This document shows positions 19,343-27,435 of a stretch of DNA of 64,000 bases, piece by piece. Origin of the DNA: Pseudomonas viciae (lineage in GTDB: Bacteria > Pseudomonadota > Gammaproteobacteria > Pseudomonadales > Pseudomonadaceae); assembly GCF_004786035.1 (NCBI RefSeq), contig NZ_CP035088.1, positions 5,344,001 to 5,408,000 of the forward strand, written 5' to 3'. A program made the translations under genes and the position numbers. Position 1 is the stretch's first letter, and each line of letters starts with the position of its first letter. The notes under the pieces are model-generated. The model made no database searches, was not told where the DNA came from, and saw only the letters and a list, made by a program, of their open reading frames with translations.

Positions 19343-19388
19343 AGCGGATTCCCGCTCACACCCAATCCAGAACAAGCGGATTTCCGCT
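19343..19388. promoter_or_regulatory. Two tandem palindromes, probable binding sites of the NtrC-type regulator
   Basis: AGCGGATTCCCGCT (19343-19356) and AGCGGATTTCCGCT (19375-19388) differ at one base and are spaced 32 bp centre to centre, three helical turns. They lie 45-90 bp upstream of a sigma-54 promoter and directly after the response-regulator gene. Enhancer sites for NtrC-type proteins have this form, so MifR-like binding is inferred. Confidence 0.7.
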
Positions 19389-19430
19389 CACTCAACGCCG
19401 CAAACCCCTCTAGCCCGGCCTTCCAGCAGC

Positions 19431-19446
19431 TGGCACAGCTCCTGCT
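19431..19446 (+). promoter_or_regulatory. Sigma-54 (-24/-12) promoter of the permease gene
   Basis: TGGCACAGCTCCTGCT has GG (19432-19433) and GC (19444-19445) exactly 10 nt apart, as the sigma-54 consensus TGGCACG-N4-TTGCW requires. The start codon is 63 nt downstream. Confidence 0.75.
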
Positions 19447-19481
19447 ATAGCCCTGTCAGGCTGCGTTCCCACGCGCTCCAC

Positions 19482-19490
19482 AAAAACAAT
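19482..19490 (+). promoter_or_regulatory. Catabolite-activity (CA) motif before the permease gene
   Basis: AAAAACAAT fits AANAANAAN, the Hfq/Crc target, 18 nt before the ATG in the would-be mRNA. Suggests translation is repressed while preferred carbon sources last. Confidence 0.5.
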
Positions 19491-19508
19491 TAAACGAAGG
19501 ATCCTTCA

Positions 19509-20828
19509 ATGGATAACTCCAACGCCCTGCCCCTTGGGTCGGCTGCCGTGCCCGCCCGTGAAAGAACCACCGCCAGCCGGATCAAATCGATCTTCAGTGG
19601 CTCGGTCGGCAACATGGTCGAGTGGTATGACTGGTACGTCTACGCCGCTTTCTCGTTGTACTTTGCCAAAGTCTTTTTCCCCAAAGGCGACACCACCGCC
19701 CAACTGCTCAACACCGCCGCGATCTTCGCCGTGGGCTTTTTGATGCGCCCGATCGGTGGCTGGCTCATGGGCCTGTACGCTGACCGCGCCGGCCGCAAGG
19801 CCGCGTTGATGGCTTCGGTGTACCTGATGTGCTTCGGCTCGCTGATCATCGCCCTGAGCCCCAGCTATGAAACCATCGGCGTCGGCGCGCCGATCCTGCT
19901 GGTGTTTGCCCGCCTGCTCCAAGGCCTGTCGGTGGGTGGCGAGTACGGCACGTCGGCGACCTACCTGAGCGAGATGGCGACCAAGGAACGTCGCGGCTTC
20001 TTCTCCAGCTTCCAGTACGTGACCCTGATCTCCGGCCAGCTCATCGCCCTCGGCGTGCTGATCGTGCTGCAACAGTTCCTCACCACCGAACAGCTGTATG
20101 CCTGGGGCTGGCGCATTCCGTTCGCCATCGGCGCATTGTGCGCGGTCGTGGCGCTGTACCTGCGACGCGGCATGGAAGAAACCGAGTCGTTCACCAAGAA
20201 AGAGAAGTCCAAGGAAAGCGCCATGCGCACCTTGATGCGCCACCCCAAGGAACTGATGACCGTGGTCGGCCTGACCATGGGTGGCACCCTGGCGTTCTAC
20301 ACCTACACCACCTACATGCAGAAATACCTGGTGAACACCGTCGGCATGAGCATCTCCGACTCCACCACCATTTCCGCCGCCACGCTGTTCCTGTTCATGT
20401 GCCTGCAACCGGTGATCGGCGGGCTGTCGGACAAGGTCGGTCGCCGGCCGATCCTGATTGCCTTCGGCATCCTGGGTACGCTGTGCACCGTGCCGATCCT
20501 CACCACCCTGCACACCATCCAGACCTGGTGGGGCGCGTTCTTCCTGATCATGGCCGCGCTGATCATCGTCAGCGGCTACACCTCGATCAACGCCGTGGTG
20601 AAGGCCGAGTTGTTCCCCACCGAAATCCGCGCCCTGGGCGTCGGCCTGCCGTACGCACTGACCGTATCGATCTTCGGCGGCACCGCTGAATACATCGCGC
20701 TGTGGTTCAAGAGCATCGGCATGGAGACTGGCTACTACTGGTACGTGACGGCGTGCATCGCGGTCTCGCTGCTGGTGTACATCACCATGAAAGACACCCG
20801 CAAGCACTCGCGGATCCTCACCGACTGA
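19509..20828 (+). CDS. kgtP: MFS alpha-ketoglutarate/dicarboxylate permease
   Basis: 439 residues, 12 membrane helices, metabolite:H+ symporter subfamily. Seen: the opening SGSVGNMVEWYDWYVYAAFS, typical of KgtP and ShiA-type symporters, the loop motif GLYADRAGRKAAL, GGEYGTSATYLSEMA with the conserved acidic residues, and the repeat GGLSDKVGRRPIL. Adjacent DctB/NtrC-type regulators, a sigma-54 promoter and the P. aeruginosa MifSR precedent favour alpha-ketoglutarate as substrate. AAGGATCC-type ribosome site before ATG 19509; strong terminator after the stop. Confidence 0.88.
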   Translation: MDNSNALPLGSAAVPARERTTASRIKSIFSGSVGNMVEWYDWYVYAAFSLYFAKVFFPKGDTTAQLLNTAAIFAVGFLMRPIGGWLMGLYADRAGRKAALMASVYLMCFGSLIIALSPSYETIGVGAPILLVFARLLQGLSVGGEYGTSATYLSEMATKERRGFFSSFQYVTLISGQLIALGVLIVLQQFLTTEQLYAWGWRIPFAIGALCAVVALYLRRGMEETESFTKKEKSKESAMRTLMRHPKELMTVVGLTMGGTLAFYTYTTYMQKYLVNTVGMSISDSTTISAATLFLFMCLQPVIGGLSDKVGRRPILIAFGILGTLCTVPILTTLHTIQTWWGAFFLIMAALIIVSGYTSINAVVKAELFPTEIRALGVGLPYALTVSIFGGTAEYIALWFKSIGMETGYYWYVTACIAVSLLVYITMKDTRKHSRILTD

Positions 20829-20846
20829 CATACGAGTCGTACAAAC

Positions 20847-20882
20847 AAAAGGGGCGAACCTGAACAGGTTCGCCCCTTTTTT
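20847..20882 (+). terminator. Strong terminator after kgtP
   Basis: A perfect stem (GGGGCGAACCTG/CAGGTTCGCCCC) flanked by A and T runs, 19 nt after the stop. The AT-rich DNA from 20883 to 21128 carries no convincing gene; it should hold the promoter of the repeat-protein gene. Confidence 0.95.
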
Positions 20883-21128
20883 CGTTCCATGTCTGAAGAT
20901 TTATCTGACATTAATCTCTGGTTAATGCCTGCTCTTCATTCTCACTCTCAACCAAACGCAATTCGATACGTCCTGTGATGAGGTTTCCAAACCGCTCTGA
21001 GGCGACCACAAACACATCGAATTGATAGATTGGTTTAAGCGTTTTTTTGCGCTTTTTAATCAAATTAACCAGCGTAATATGAATTCCACACCCAAGGCAC
21101 TTAACGCCAACCACTCTGGAGCACGACC

Positions 21129-21539
21129 ATGAAAACCAAACTGATCCTCGCCCTGACCCTGTCGGTACTGGCTGCCAACACTTTCGCCGCCGATGGCTTC
21201 GACCGCACCAGCTCGGCTATTGCCGCTGATGGTTACAACCGCACTGGCTCTGCCACTGTTGCTGCTGATGGTTACGACCGTACTGGTGGCGCCGCTGTCG
21301 CTGCTGATGGCTTCGATCGCACTAACGGCGCTACCGTTGCCGAAGATGGTTTTGACCGCACTGGCGGCGCTACCGTTGCCGAAGATGGTTTTGATCGCAC
21401 TGGCGGCGCTACCGTTGCCGAAGATGGTTTTGATCGCACTGGCGGCGCTACCGTTGCCGAAGATGGTTTTGATCGCACTGGCGGCGCTACCGTCGCTGAA
21501 GATGGTTTTGATCGCACTAACACTGCTGCCATCAGCTAA
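21129..21539 (+). CDS. Secreted 13-residue-repeat protein (DGFDRT repeats)
   Basis: 136 residues. A Sec signal peptide (MKTKLILALTLSVLAANTFA) is followed by nine near-identical units with the core DG(F/Y)(D/N)RT and a Gly/Ala/Thr/Val spacer. The mature chain is only these units and ends NTAAIS. No cysteines, no membrane segment. Small secreted Pseudomonas proteins of this kind are sometimes labelled 'phage infection protein' in databases, as I recall, without evidence of function. GGAGCACGACC precedes the ATG and a terminator follows. The regular acidic DG-x-D spacing could bind metal, but this is only inference. Confidence 0.8.
   Translation: MKTKLILALTLSVLAANTFAADGFDRTSSAIAADGYNRTGSATVAADGYDRTGGAAVAADGFDRTNGATVAEDGFDRTGGATVAEDGFDRTGGATVAEDGFDRTGGATVAEDGFDRTGGATVAEDGFDRTNTAAIS
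21328..21522 (+). repeat. Five 39-bp tandem DNA repeats inside the repeat-protein gene
   Basis: Units begin with GCGCTACCGTTGCCGAAG (last unit slightly changed) at 21328, 21367, 21406, 21445 and 21484, exactly 39 bp apart. Neighbouring units differ by only a few bases, whereas the four earlier units of the gene have drifted, so copy number has probably changed recently by slippage or unequal crossover. Confidence 0.92.
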
Positions 21540-21559
21540 TCCGATAACCCCACCCTCAC

Positions 21560-21590
21560 AGCCCGGCTTCGGCCGGGCTTAGTTGTTTTT
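21560..21590 (+). terminator. Terminator after the repeat-protein gene
   Basis: Stem AGCCCGGC/GCCGGGCT with a TTCG loop and a T-rich tail, 20 nt after the stop. Confidence 0.88.
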
Positions 21591-21737
21591 AGGGCATGGA
21601 AAAGGAAGGCGGACACTGGTTTCGTAGTCGCCACGAATCAAGCCCGCTCCCACAAGATGCTACGGTGCTGACAAAAACAGCGGGGACCTGCACTATCCTC
21701 AACTCCCTATATACCCAACGAAGGACCGCCTTCAGCT

Positions 21738-22358
21738 ATGCCCGACGACATCCACTACTACGAACCCGCCCTAGGCCACGGCCTGCCCCACGACCCGTTC
21801 AACGCCATCGTCGGTCCGCGTCCCATCGGCTGGATTTCGTCACAGGACGCCGAAGGCCGCCTGAACCTGGCGCCTTACAGTTTCTTCAACGCCTTCAACT
21901 ACATTCCGCCGATCATTGGTTTTTCCAGCGTCGGGCGCAAAGACAGCCTGAACAACATCGAACAGACCGGCGAGTTCGCCTGGAACCTGGCCACCCGCCC
22001 GCTGGCCGAGCAGATGAACCAGAGCTGCGCGATGGTCGCACCTGAGGTCAATGAGTTCGAACTGGCGGGTTTGACGCCGGCGGCGTCACGGGTGATCCAG
22101 GTGCCGCGCGTAGCGCAAAGCCCGGTGTCCTTCGAATGCAAGATCACTCAGATCATTCAGTTGCAGCGAGCAGACAAAGGGCTGGTGCCGAGCTGGCTGA
22201 TCCTAGGCGAAGTGGTCGCCGTGCATATCGCCAAGTGGCTGTTGAAAGATGGGGTGTACGACACCGCTGCCGCCGAGCCGATCTTGCGCGGTGGCGGGCC
22301 GGCGGATTATTTCCAGTTGGGGCCTGAGGCGTTGTTCAAGATGCATCGCCCTCGATAG
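21738..22358 (+). CDS. Flavin reductase family (FMN-binding split barrel) protein
   Basis: 206 residues of the flavin-reductase-like split-barrel family, which binds FMN and reduces flavin or passes electrons to a monooxygenase. Seen: NAIVGPRPIGWISSQDAEGRLNLAPYSFF near the N-terminus, GFSSVGRKDSLNNIEQTGEFAWNLA, and GEVVAVHI in the core. Length is normal. It stands alone, with a REP palindrome after it, so its partner is not clear from context. No signal peptide. Confidence 0.86.
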   Translation: MPDDIHYYEPALGHGLPHDPFNAIVGPRPIGWISSQDAEGRLNLAPYSFFNAFNYIPPIIGFSSVGRKDSLNNIEQTGEFAWNLATRPLAEQMNQSCAMVAPEVNEFELAGLTPAASRVIQVPRVAQSPVSFECKITQIIQLQRADKGLVPSWLILGEVVAVHIAKWLLKDGVYDTAAAEPILRGGGPADYFQLGPEALFKMHRPR

Positions 22359-22376
22359 AAGCAGCGCTATCCTCCG

Positions 22377-22400
22377 TGGCGAGGGAGCAAGCTCCCTCGT
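22377..22400. repeat. Single REP-like hairpin
   Basis: GGCGAGGGAGC/GCTCCCTCGTC with a 2-nt loop directly after the flavin reductase gene. Confidence 0.75.
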
Positions 22401-22427
22401 CACAAAAGCAATCCCATCGATGCTGGT

Positions 22428-22661
22428 TTACCAGACCAACCCACCCTCGTCGTCAACACCCTTGAGATGCGTCAACTGCACAGCAGCTGCATCGTCGGCT
22501 TCGGTAGCAGTCTTGAAGCTGTGCTCTTCAAGCACCTTGTTAAAGCGCGGCGCACCGGAGCCGCCAATGGCTTTGGTGGCAATAGCGGCGAAATAACCAC
22601 CGCCCTCCCGGGGAACGACTGCGGAAACAGCTTCAAAGGTTTCAAAGGCTTTGCGTGCCAT
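22428..22661 (-). CDS. Small conserved-looking hypothetical protein, 77 residues
   Basis: Not recognised. A small soluble protein with a mixed composition (EAVSAVVPREGGGYFAAIAT, then GSGAPRFNKVLEEHSFKTAT, then an Asp/Ala-rich helix). The first residues MARKAFETFEAV and the Gly-rich middle look like a beta-rich single domain. A GGATGC lies about 9 nt before the ATG. It sits 42 nt downstream of the ABM-domain gene on the same strand, so the two may be co-transcribed. Codon use looks like Pseudomonas coding DNA. Real gene likely, function unknown. Confidence 0.65.
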   Translation of the reverse strand: MARKAFETFEAVSAVVPREGGGYFAAIATKAIGGSGAPRFNKVLEEHSFKTATEADDAAAVQLTHLKGVDDEGGLVW

Positions 22662-22703
22662 GTTTGTGCATCCTGGCGGTGAAAAATGACCGCCATTAAA
22701 CCT

Positions 22704-23057
22704 TCAACCAGCCAGTTTGTGTACCTTCGCCAGACACCCTTCGGTCGCCTGGGCGGCGGATACGTCCCTGAAGGTGTGGAAGTCCAGGCTGCTGACCACC
22801 AGGTCCTGCACCAGCTCGGCGAAAATCGCCATGGCCGGAGAGTTGAAGTAGGCATCCATCGCCGACTGATTGAACCAGAGCCCGGACACCAGCCACAGAT
22901 CCGCATCACACTGGGAATGTTGCAAGGCAAAGTGCAGGCAACCGGGGGCCTGGCGCGAAGGCGCGATCAGGGTACTCAGGCGTGCCCCCAATTGCTTCGA
23001 GCAACCGGCACGGGCGCGGACAAAAGCCATGTGACTGACGGGGATCTGTGTAGACAT
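22704..23057 (-). CDS. Antibiotic-biosynthesis-monooxygenase (ABM) domain protein
   Basis: 117 residues of the dimeric ferredoxin-like ABM fold. Seen: HMAFVRARAGCSKQLGARLS, the middle APGCLHFALQHSQCDADLWLVSGLW and the helix FNSPAMAIFAELVQDLV. Members act as cofactor-free oxygenases of quinol-like compounds or have no known activity. Start at ATG 23057 (GGGAGGG upstream); the frame extends to 23114 without a better start. Divergent from the AraC gene at 23385, which could regulate it. Confidence 0.8.
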   Translation of the reverse strand: MSTQIPVSHMAFVRARAGCSKQLGARLSTLIAPSRQAPGCLHFALQHSQCDADLWLVSGLWFNQSAMDAYFNSPAMAIFAELVQDLVVSSLDFHTFRDVSAAQATEGCLAKVHKLAG

Positions 23058-23384
23058 GTTCAACCCTCCCAGGTAATCCGTTGTGCAGCCGGGGACAGGC
23101 TGCGACAGGATCAAAGGTTAAGCGTCGCCACGCCAGCCTGGTTAGTCGATTCCTGCCGACCCATTGCACAATCCTGCCCACCGACGTAACAAAACTCGAC
23201 ATGGATAGGGCTGGAATCCGGATAGTTGAAACAAAAGGTTTCAAGCAAGTTTCAGCAGCATTGTCCGGCCCTGATCCGAAGTACCGTGCAGGATCAGGCA
23301 AGCTTTCAACAGGATGTGGCTATCGCTGCATCTTGCACAAACTTAAGCTTTGTTCATCGCTCCCTATTTCCTGAGGATTCCGGC
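23058..23384. other. Divergent promoter region, ABM gene and AraC gene
   Basis: 327 bp without a gene. AT-richer than the flanks. It contains runs such as AAACAAAAGGTTTCAAGC but no operator I can name; both divergent promoters must be here. Confidence 0.5.
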
Positions 23385-24314
23385 ATGTCGCCGCTCGATC
23401 ACGCCCACGTCCCGCTGGACACGTACCTGGAACAACAGCGCGCCGAACTGGCATCGATCATCGACCGTAACACCAGCGAAGATGGTAGCTACGCCACGGC
23501 CATCGGCTCGCTGAACCTGTCGCGTCACAGCAAGCCTCATAAATTTGCCCCCGTGCTGGCACAACCGGCGCTGTGCATCATGGCCCAGGGCAGCAAGCAG
23601 GTGCACCTGGCGGACGAACTGTTCAACTACGACCCGCTCCACTACCTGGTGGTCTCGGTGTCGATGCCATTGAGTGGGTGCGTGACCGCCGTTTCGCCCG
23701 AACAGCCGATCCTGGCCCTGCGCCTGGACATCGACCCGGCGGAAATCACCGCGCTGATCGCCGACGCCGGCCCCTTGGGCGTGCCGACCCGCCCCACGGG
23801 GCGAGGCCTGTACGTCGAGCGCCTGGACACGCCGATGCTCGATGCCGTACTGCGCCTGGCGCGGCTGCTGGACAGCCCGAAAGACATCGCCATGCTCGCG
23901 CCGTTGGTGCGCAGGGAGATCCTGTACCGCCTGCTGCGCAGTCCACAGGGCTATCGCCTGTATGAAATCGCTATCACCAACAGTCAGAGCCATCGCATCA
24001 GCCAGGCGATCAAATGGCTCAACGGCCATTTCGAACAGCCGTTGCGCATCGATGACCTGGCTCGGGAAGTGAACCTCAGCGTCTCGACCTTGCATCACCG
24101 CTTCAAGGCCATGACCGCCATGAGTCCGCTGCAATACCAGAAACAATTGCGCCTGCAGGAGGCCCGACGGCTGATGCTGGCCGAAGGGCTGGAAGCTTCG
24201 GCGGCTGGGTATCGCGTGGGTTATGAAAGCCCTTCGCAGTTCAGCCGCGAATACAGCCGGCTGTTCGGCGCGCCGCCGCTGCGGGATCTGGCGCGATTGC
24301 GGATGACCGTCTGA
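23385..24314 (+). CDS. AraC family transcriptional regulator
   Basis: 309 residues: an N-terminal AraC-type effector domain (FAPVLAQPALCIMAQGSKQVHL, then YLVVSVSMPLSGCV) and a C-terminal double helix-turn-helix (IDDLAREVNLSVSTLHHRFK, then AAGYRVGYESPSQFSREYSR). It is of the AraC_N/CmrA type, common near small oxidoreductase genes. Start at ATG 23385 with GAGGA upstream; the 53 extra codons before it lie in the promoter region. Divergent ABM gene is the most likely target. Confidence 0.9.
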   Translation: MSPLDHAHVPLDTYLEQQRAELASIIDRNTSEDGSYATAIGSLNLSRHSKPHKFAPVLAQPALCIMAQGSKQVHLADELFNYDPLHYLVVSVSMPLSGCVTAVSPEQPILALRLDIDPAEITALIADAGPLGVPTRPTGRGLYVERLDTPMLDAVLRLARLLDSPKDIAMLAPLVRREILYRLLRSPQGYRLYEIAITNSQSHRISQAIKWLNGHFEQPLRIDDLAREVNLSVSTLHHRFKAMTAMSPLQYQKQLRLQEARRLMLAEGLEASAAGYRVGYESPSQFSREYSRLFGAPPLRDLARLRMTV

Positions 24315-24335
24315 TCCGTTTTTTTGTTGACTGGG

Positions 24336-24442
24336 CCGGCCTCATCGCGAGCAAGCTCGCTCCCACATTGGGTCTGTTGTGAACAGAGAATCTGTGTTCA
24401 CTGAAGATCCCCTGTGGGAGCGAGCTTGCTCGCGATGGGGCC
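24336..24442. repeat. REP pair (BIME)
   Basis: Two full REP copies in inverted order (GCGAGCAAGCTCGCTCCCAC and GTGGGAGCGAGCTTGCTCGC) between the convergent AraC and ABC ATPase genes. Confidence 0.92.
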
Positions 24443-24467
24443 AGTAGAAGCGCCTCATCTCTTGAAC

Positions 24468-25523
24468 TCAGGCACTGAGCAACCGACACGCCTGCGCCGG
24501 TATCGTCACCGACACCGCATGCCCGATCCCCAGGTCCATGCCCTGGCAAGGCGTACTCAACGCCGTGAACGAAATCCCGGAACACTCCACCGTGGTCTCG
24601 ACGGTCGCGCCGATGTCCCGCACGAACGTCACCTTGCCCAGCAACCGATTACCCGCCGCGACCTGGGGCGCGGACAGTTGCAGGTCTTCGGGGCGCACCA
24701 GCAACTTGATCTTCTCGCCGACGACGGTGCTATGGCTGGCCGGCACTTCCAGAGAATCCCCGCCCGGCAGCCCGACCCGCCCGTTGCCCAGCGTGGTCGC
24801 GGGGAAGATGTTGCCTGAACCGATGAAATCGGCGACAAATTCATTGGCCGGGTGCCGGTAGATCTCAATCGGCGTACCGACCTGTTGCACCCGATGCTCA
24901 CCCAGTACCACCACGATGTCGGCCATGGTCATGGCTTCGCGCTGATCGTGGGTCACCAAAATGGTGGTGATGTTCAGCCGCTGTTGCAGTTGGCGGATTT
25001 CCACTTGCATCGATTCGCGCAACTTGGCGTCCAGGGCCGACAGCGGCTCGTCCAGCAGCAGGATTTTCGGCCGGGCGGCAATGGCCCGGGCAATCGCCAC
25101 GCGTTGGCGCTGGCCGCCAGAAAGCTTGGCCACGGGCCGATCGATCATCGCCTGGAGCTGGATCAGTTCCAGCAACTCCACCACCCGCGCCTGTTGCTCG
25201 GCCTTGCTCACGCCCCGCAGCTTCAGCGGATAGGCGATGTTCTCGCCGACGGTCATGTGGGGAAACAACGCCAGCGATTGAAACACCATGCCGAAGTTGC
25301 GCAGGTGCGCCGGGGTATGGCCGATGTCTTGGCCATCCAGGCGGATTTCGCCACCGCTGAGGCTTTCCAGGCCAGCGATCATACGCAGCAGCGTGGTCTT
25401 GCCACAGCCCGAAGGCCCGAGGAAACACACCAGCTTGCCCTCGGGCAAATGCAGGTTAACGTCCGTTACCGCGCAGGCCGAGCCGTAATGTTTCTCGACG
25501 TTTTCCAGTATCAGTCCAGTCAT
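24468..25523 (-). CDS. ABC transporter ATP-binding protein (PotA-like)
   Basis: 351 residues, ATPase of a spermidine/putrescine-type importer. Seen: Walker A GPSGCGKTTLL, Q-loop MVFQSLALFPHMTV, signature LSGGQRQRVAIARAI, Walker B ILLLDEPLSALD, H-loop VTHDQREAM, and a C-terminal TOBE domain (LLVRPEDLQLS). Last of four genes with two permeases and a binding protein; 15-nt gap to the permease gene. The order behind the AruI-like decarboxylase suggests import of a basic amine or guanidino compound. Confidence 0.92.
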   Translation of the reverse strand: MTGLILENVEKHYGSACAVTDVNLHLPEGKLVCFLGPSGCGKTTLLRMIAGLESLSGGEIRLDGQDIGHTPAHLRNFGMVFQSLALFPHMTVGENIAYPLKLRGVSKAEQQARVVELLELIQLQAMIDRPVAKLSGGQRQRVAIARAIAARPKILLLDEPLSALDAKLRESMQVEIRQLQQRLNITTILVTHDQREAMTMADIVVVLGEHRVQQVGTPIEIYRHPANEFVADFIGSGNIFPATTLGNGRVGLPGGDSLEVPASHSTVVGEKIKLLVRPEDLQLSAPQVAAGNRLLGKVTFVRDIGATVETTVECSGISFTALSTPCQGMDLGIGHAVSVTIPAQACRLLSA

Positions 25524-25538
25524 GTCTTCACCTCGAAA

Positions 25539-26387
25539 TCAAAAGGAAACGCCGCCCTCGCCCACCAGTTTCTCCAACGCCCAGATCAGCACGAAGTCGA
25601 TCAGCACGATGAGCACGGCAAACGAAAAAACGGTGGGGTCCAGGGACGACACGGTGCGGCTGTACATCCAGATCGGCACGGTCATGACATCGATGGTGTA
25701 GAGGAAATAGGTCACGGTGAATTCGTTGAACGAGACAATGAACGCCAGCAGCATCCCGGCGAGAATTCCCGATTTCATCAACGGCACCACCACATCGACG
25801 ATGGCCCGCTGCGGTGTGGCCCCCAGCATTCTCGCGGCCTCTTCAACTTCACTGCCGATGCCGAGCATGGCGGCGGTGCAGTTCTTCACCACGAACGGCA
25901 AGGCCAAAATGACGTGGGCAATGACCAGCCGCGAGGTGCTCATCTGGAACGGCAGGCTGTCGAACACCAGCAGCAACGCCAACCCCAACACCACCATGGG
26001 AAACACCAGTGGTAGCGACATCAGTTGCAGCGCCACGGCCTTGCCACGGAACTCGCAACGGGTCAGCGCGTAGGCCGCCGGCACCGCGATCAGCGTGGCG
26101 AAAATCATCGTCAGGCAGGCCACCAACAGGCTGGTCCCCATTGCCTGGCCCAGGCTCAACACGTCGCTGGCATCCGGCGAGACGAAGGTATGCCAGGCGG
26201 CCCGATACCATTGCAGGCTGTAGCTGCTCGGTGGGAAATCCAGGTTCGCGGCGCCGCTGAAGGACATGACGATCATGGTCAGGATCGGCAGTACCGCCAA
26301 CAGCAGGATGAAGCCCGATAGCAGCCCAACGCCTCGCCCGGTTTCACCGGGCAACAGCGACTGGCGTTTTTTAGTCAGCGCACTCAT
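25539..26387 (-). CDS. ABC transporter permease (PotC-like)
   Basis: 282 residues, six membrane helices. The EAA loop, which docks the ATPase, is visible as EEAARMLGATPQRAIVDVVVP. It overlaps the other permease gene by ATGA (26384-26387), showing tight coupling. With its partner it forms the membrane channel of the importer. Confidence 0.9.
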   Translation of the reverse strand: MSALTKKRQSLLPGETGRGVGLLSGFILLLAVLPILTMIVMSFSGAANLDFPPSSYSLQWYRAAWHTFVSPDASDVLSLGQAMGTSLLVACLTMIFATLIAVPAAYALTRCEFRGKAVALQLMSLPLVFPMVVLGLALLLVFDSLPFQMSTSRLVIAHVILALPFVVKNCTAAMLGIGSEVEEAARMLGATPQRAIVDVVVPLMKSGILAGMLLAFIVSFNEFTVTYFLYTIDVMTVPIWMYSRTVSSLDPTVFSFAVLIVLIDFVLIWALEKLVGEGGVSF

Positions 26388-27292
26388 TGAGAAGCCTCCA
26401 GCATCCGCCGACGACGGCCGGTGAAATATTCGGACAGGGTCATGATCATCAGCGTCGTGACGATCAGCACCACCCCGGCGGCGGACGCGGCCGGCCAGTT
26501 CATCAACGGGGCGATCTGGTCGTGGACCATCACCGCCAACATTGGCACCCGTCGACCACCCAGCAGCAGCGGCACGACGAAACTGCTGGCGTTGTAGGCA
26601 AACACCAATGTCGCGCCGGTGATGATGCCCGGCAGACTCATGGGCAGCACCACTTGGCGAAACACCTGAAAACGGCTGGCGCCGAGGGTGGCGGCGGCCT
26701 CTTCATAACTGCGGGCAACGCCACGCATGGCGCTGGCGATGGGCAGCACGGCCAGTGGAAATGCCGTCTGGACCAGACCCATCAACACACCATTCTGGTT
26801 GTACAGCAGCATGATCGGCCGCTTGATCAGGCCCAAGCCCATGAGCGCCTGATTGAGCATGCCGGCAGGACCAAGGATCACCAGCCAGCCATAGCTTTGC
26901 AGCAGCAGGTTGACCAACAACGGCAACAGCACCGCCGCCAGGAACACCCGCCGCAATAATGGCGAGGCCAGGCGCGACATGGTGTAGGCCACAGGGATCG
27001 CCAGCAGTACGGCGATCACCGCGCTAATCAACGCAAGGCGCAAGGTCAGCAGCAGGGACTTGAGGTAATAGGGCTCCAGCAACTGCCCGTAACTGGCGAG
27101 ACTGAACCCACTCCACTCCGCGCCCTTGGTGCCGACACTCATGCGCAGCACCAACAGACTGGCAGCGATCAGCACACCGAGAAACAACATCGACGGCGAC
27201 AGGAAAAGCCAGGCCCGGCTGGTGGGTGAAATACCCCGGGTGACACGCATGGGCGCAACACTCTGGGGATGAGCTAACGGTTGGTGTTCCAT
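26384..27292 (-). CDS. ABC transporter permease (PotB-like)
   Basis: 302 residues with a cytoplasmic N-terminus of about 30 residues and six membrane helices. EAA loop: YEEAAATLGASRFQVFRQVVLP. Pairs with the PotC-like permease. A 143-nt gap with a single REP half separates it from the binding-protein gene upstream, which may lower its expression relative to that gene. Confidence 0.9.
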   Translation of the reverse strand: MEHQPLAHPQSVAPMRVTRGISPTSRAWLFLSPSMLFLGVLIAASLLVLRMSVGTKGAEWSGFSLASYGQLLEPYYLKSLLLTLRLALISAVIAVLLAIPVAYTMSRLASPLLRRVFLAAVLLPLLVNLLLQSYGWLVILGPAGMLNQALMGLGLIKRPIMLLYNQNGVLMGLVQTAFPLAVLPIASAMRGVARSYEEAAATLGASRFQVFRQVVLPMSLPGIITGATLVFAYNASSFVVPLLLGGRRVPMLAVMVHDQIAPLMNWPAASAAGVVLIVTTLMIMTLSEYFTGRRRRMLEASQ

Positions 27293-27397
27293 GGCAAGGT
27301 CTCGTCAGTGGAAAACGACAGAACAAACACAATTTCAGATCCACTCATTTCCGATGAGGGCAAGGCACAGTCAATATCTCCATCGACTGCTCCACCG

Positions 27398-27423
27398 CCT
27401 TCGCGAGCAAGCCCGCTCACACA
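27398..27423. repeat. Half REP within the ABC operon
   Basis: CTTCGCGAGCAAGCCCGCTC with only one copy, located between the binding-protein gene and the first permease gene, where REP hairpins often stabilise upstream mRNA. Confidence 0.75.
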
Positions 27424-27435
27424 GTGGAGTTCGAA

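Noticed and set aside
20911..21114. 67-codon minus-strand frame in the AT-rich gap before the repeat-protein gene
   Set aside because: No ribosome site, no recognisable domain; the region is more likely promoter DNA.
21328..21522. Possible CRISPR-like array
   Set aside because: Units are directly abutting 39-bp coding repeats with no unique spacers and lie within an open reading frame.
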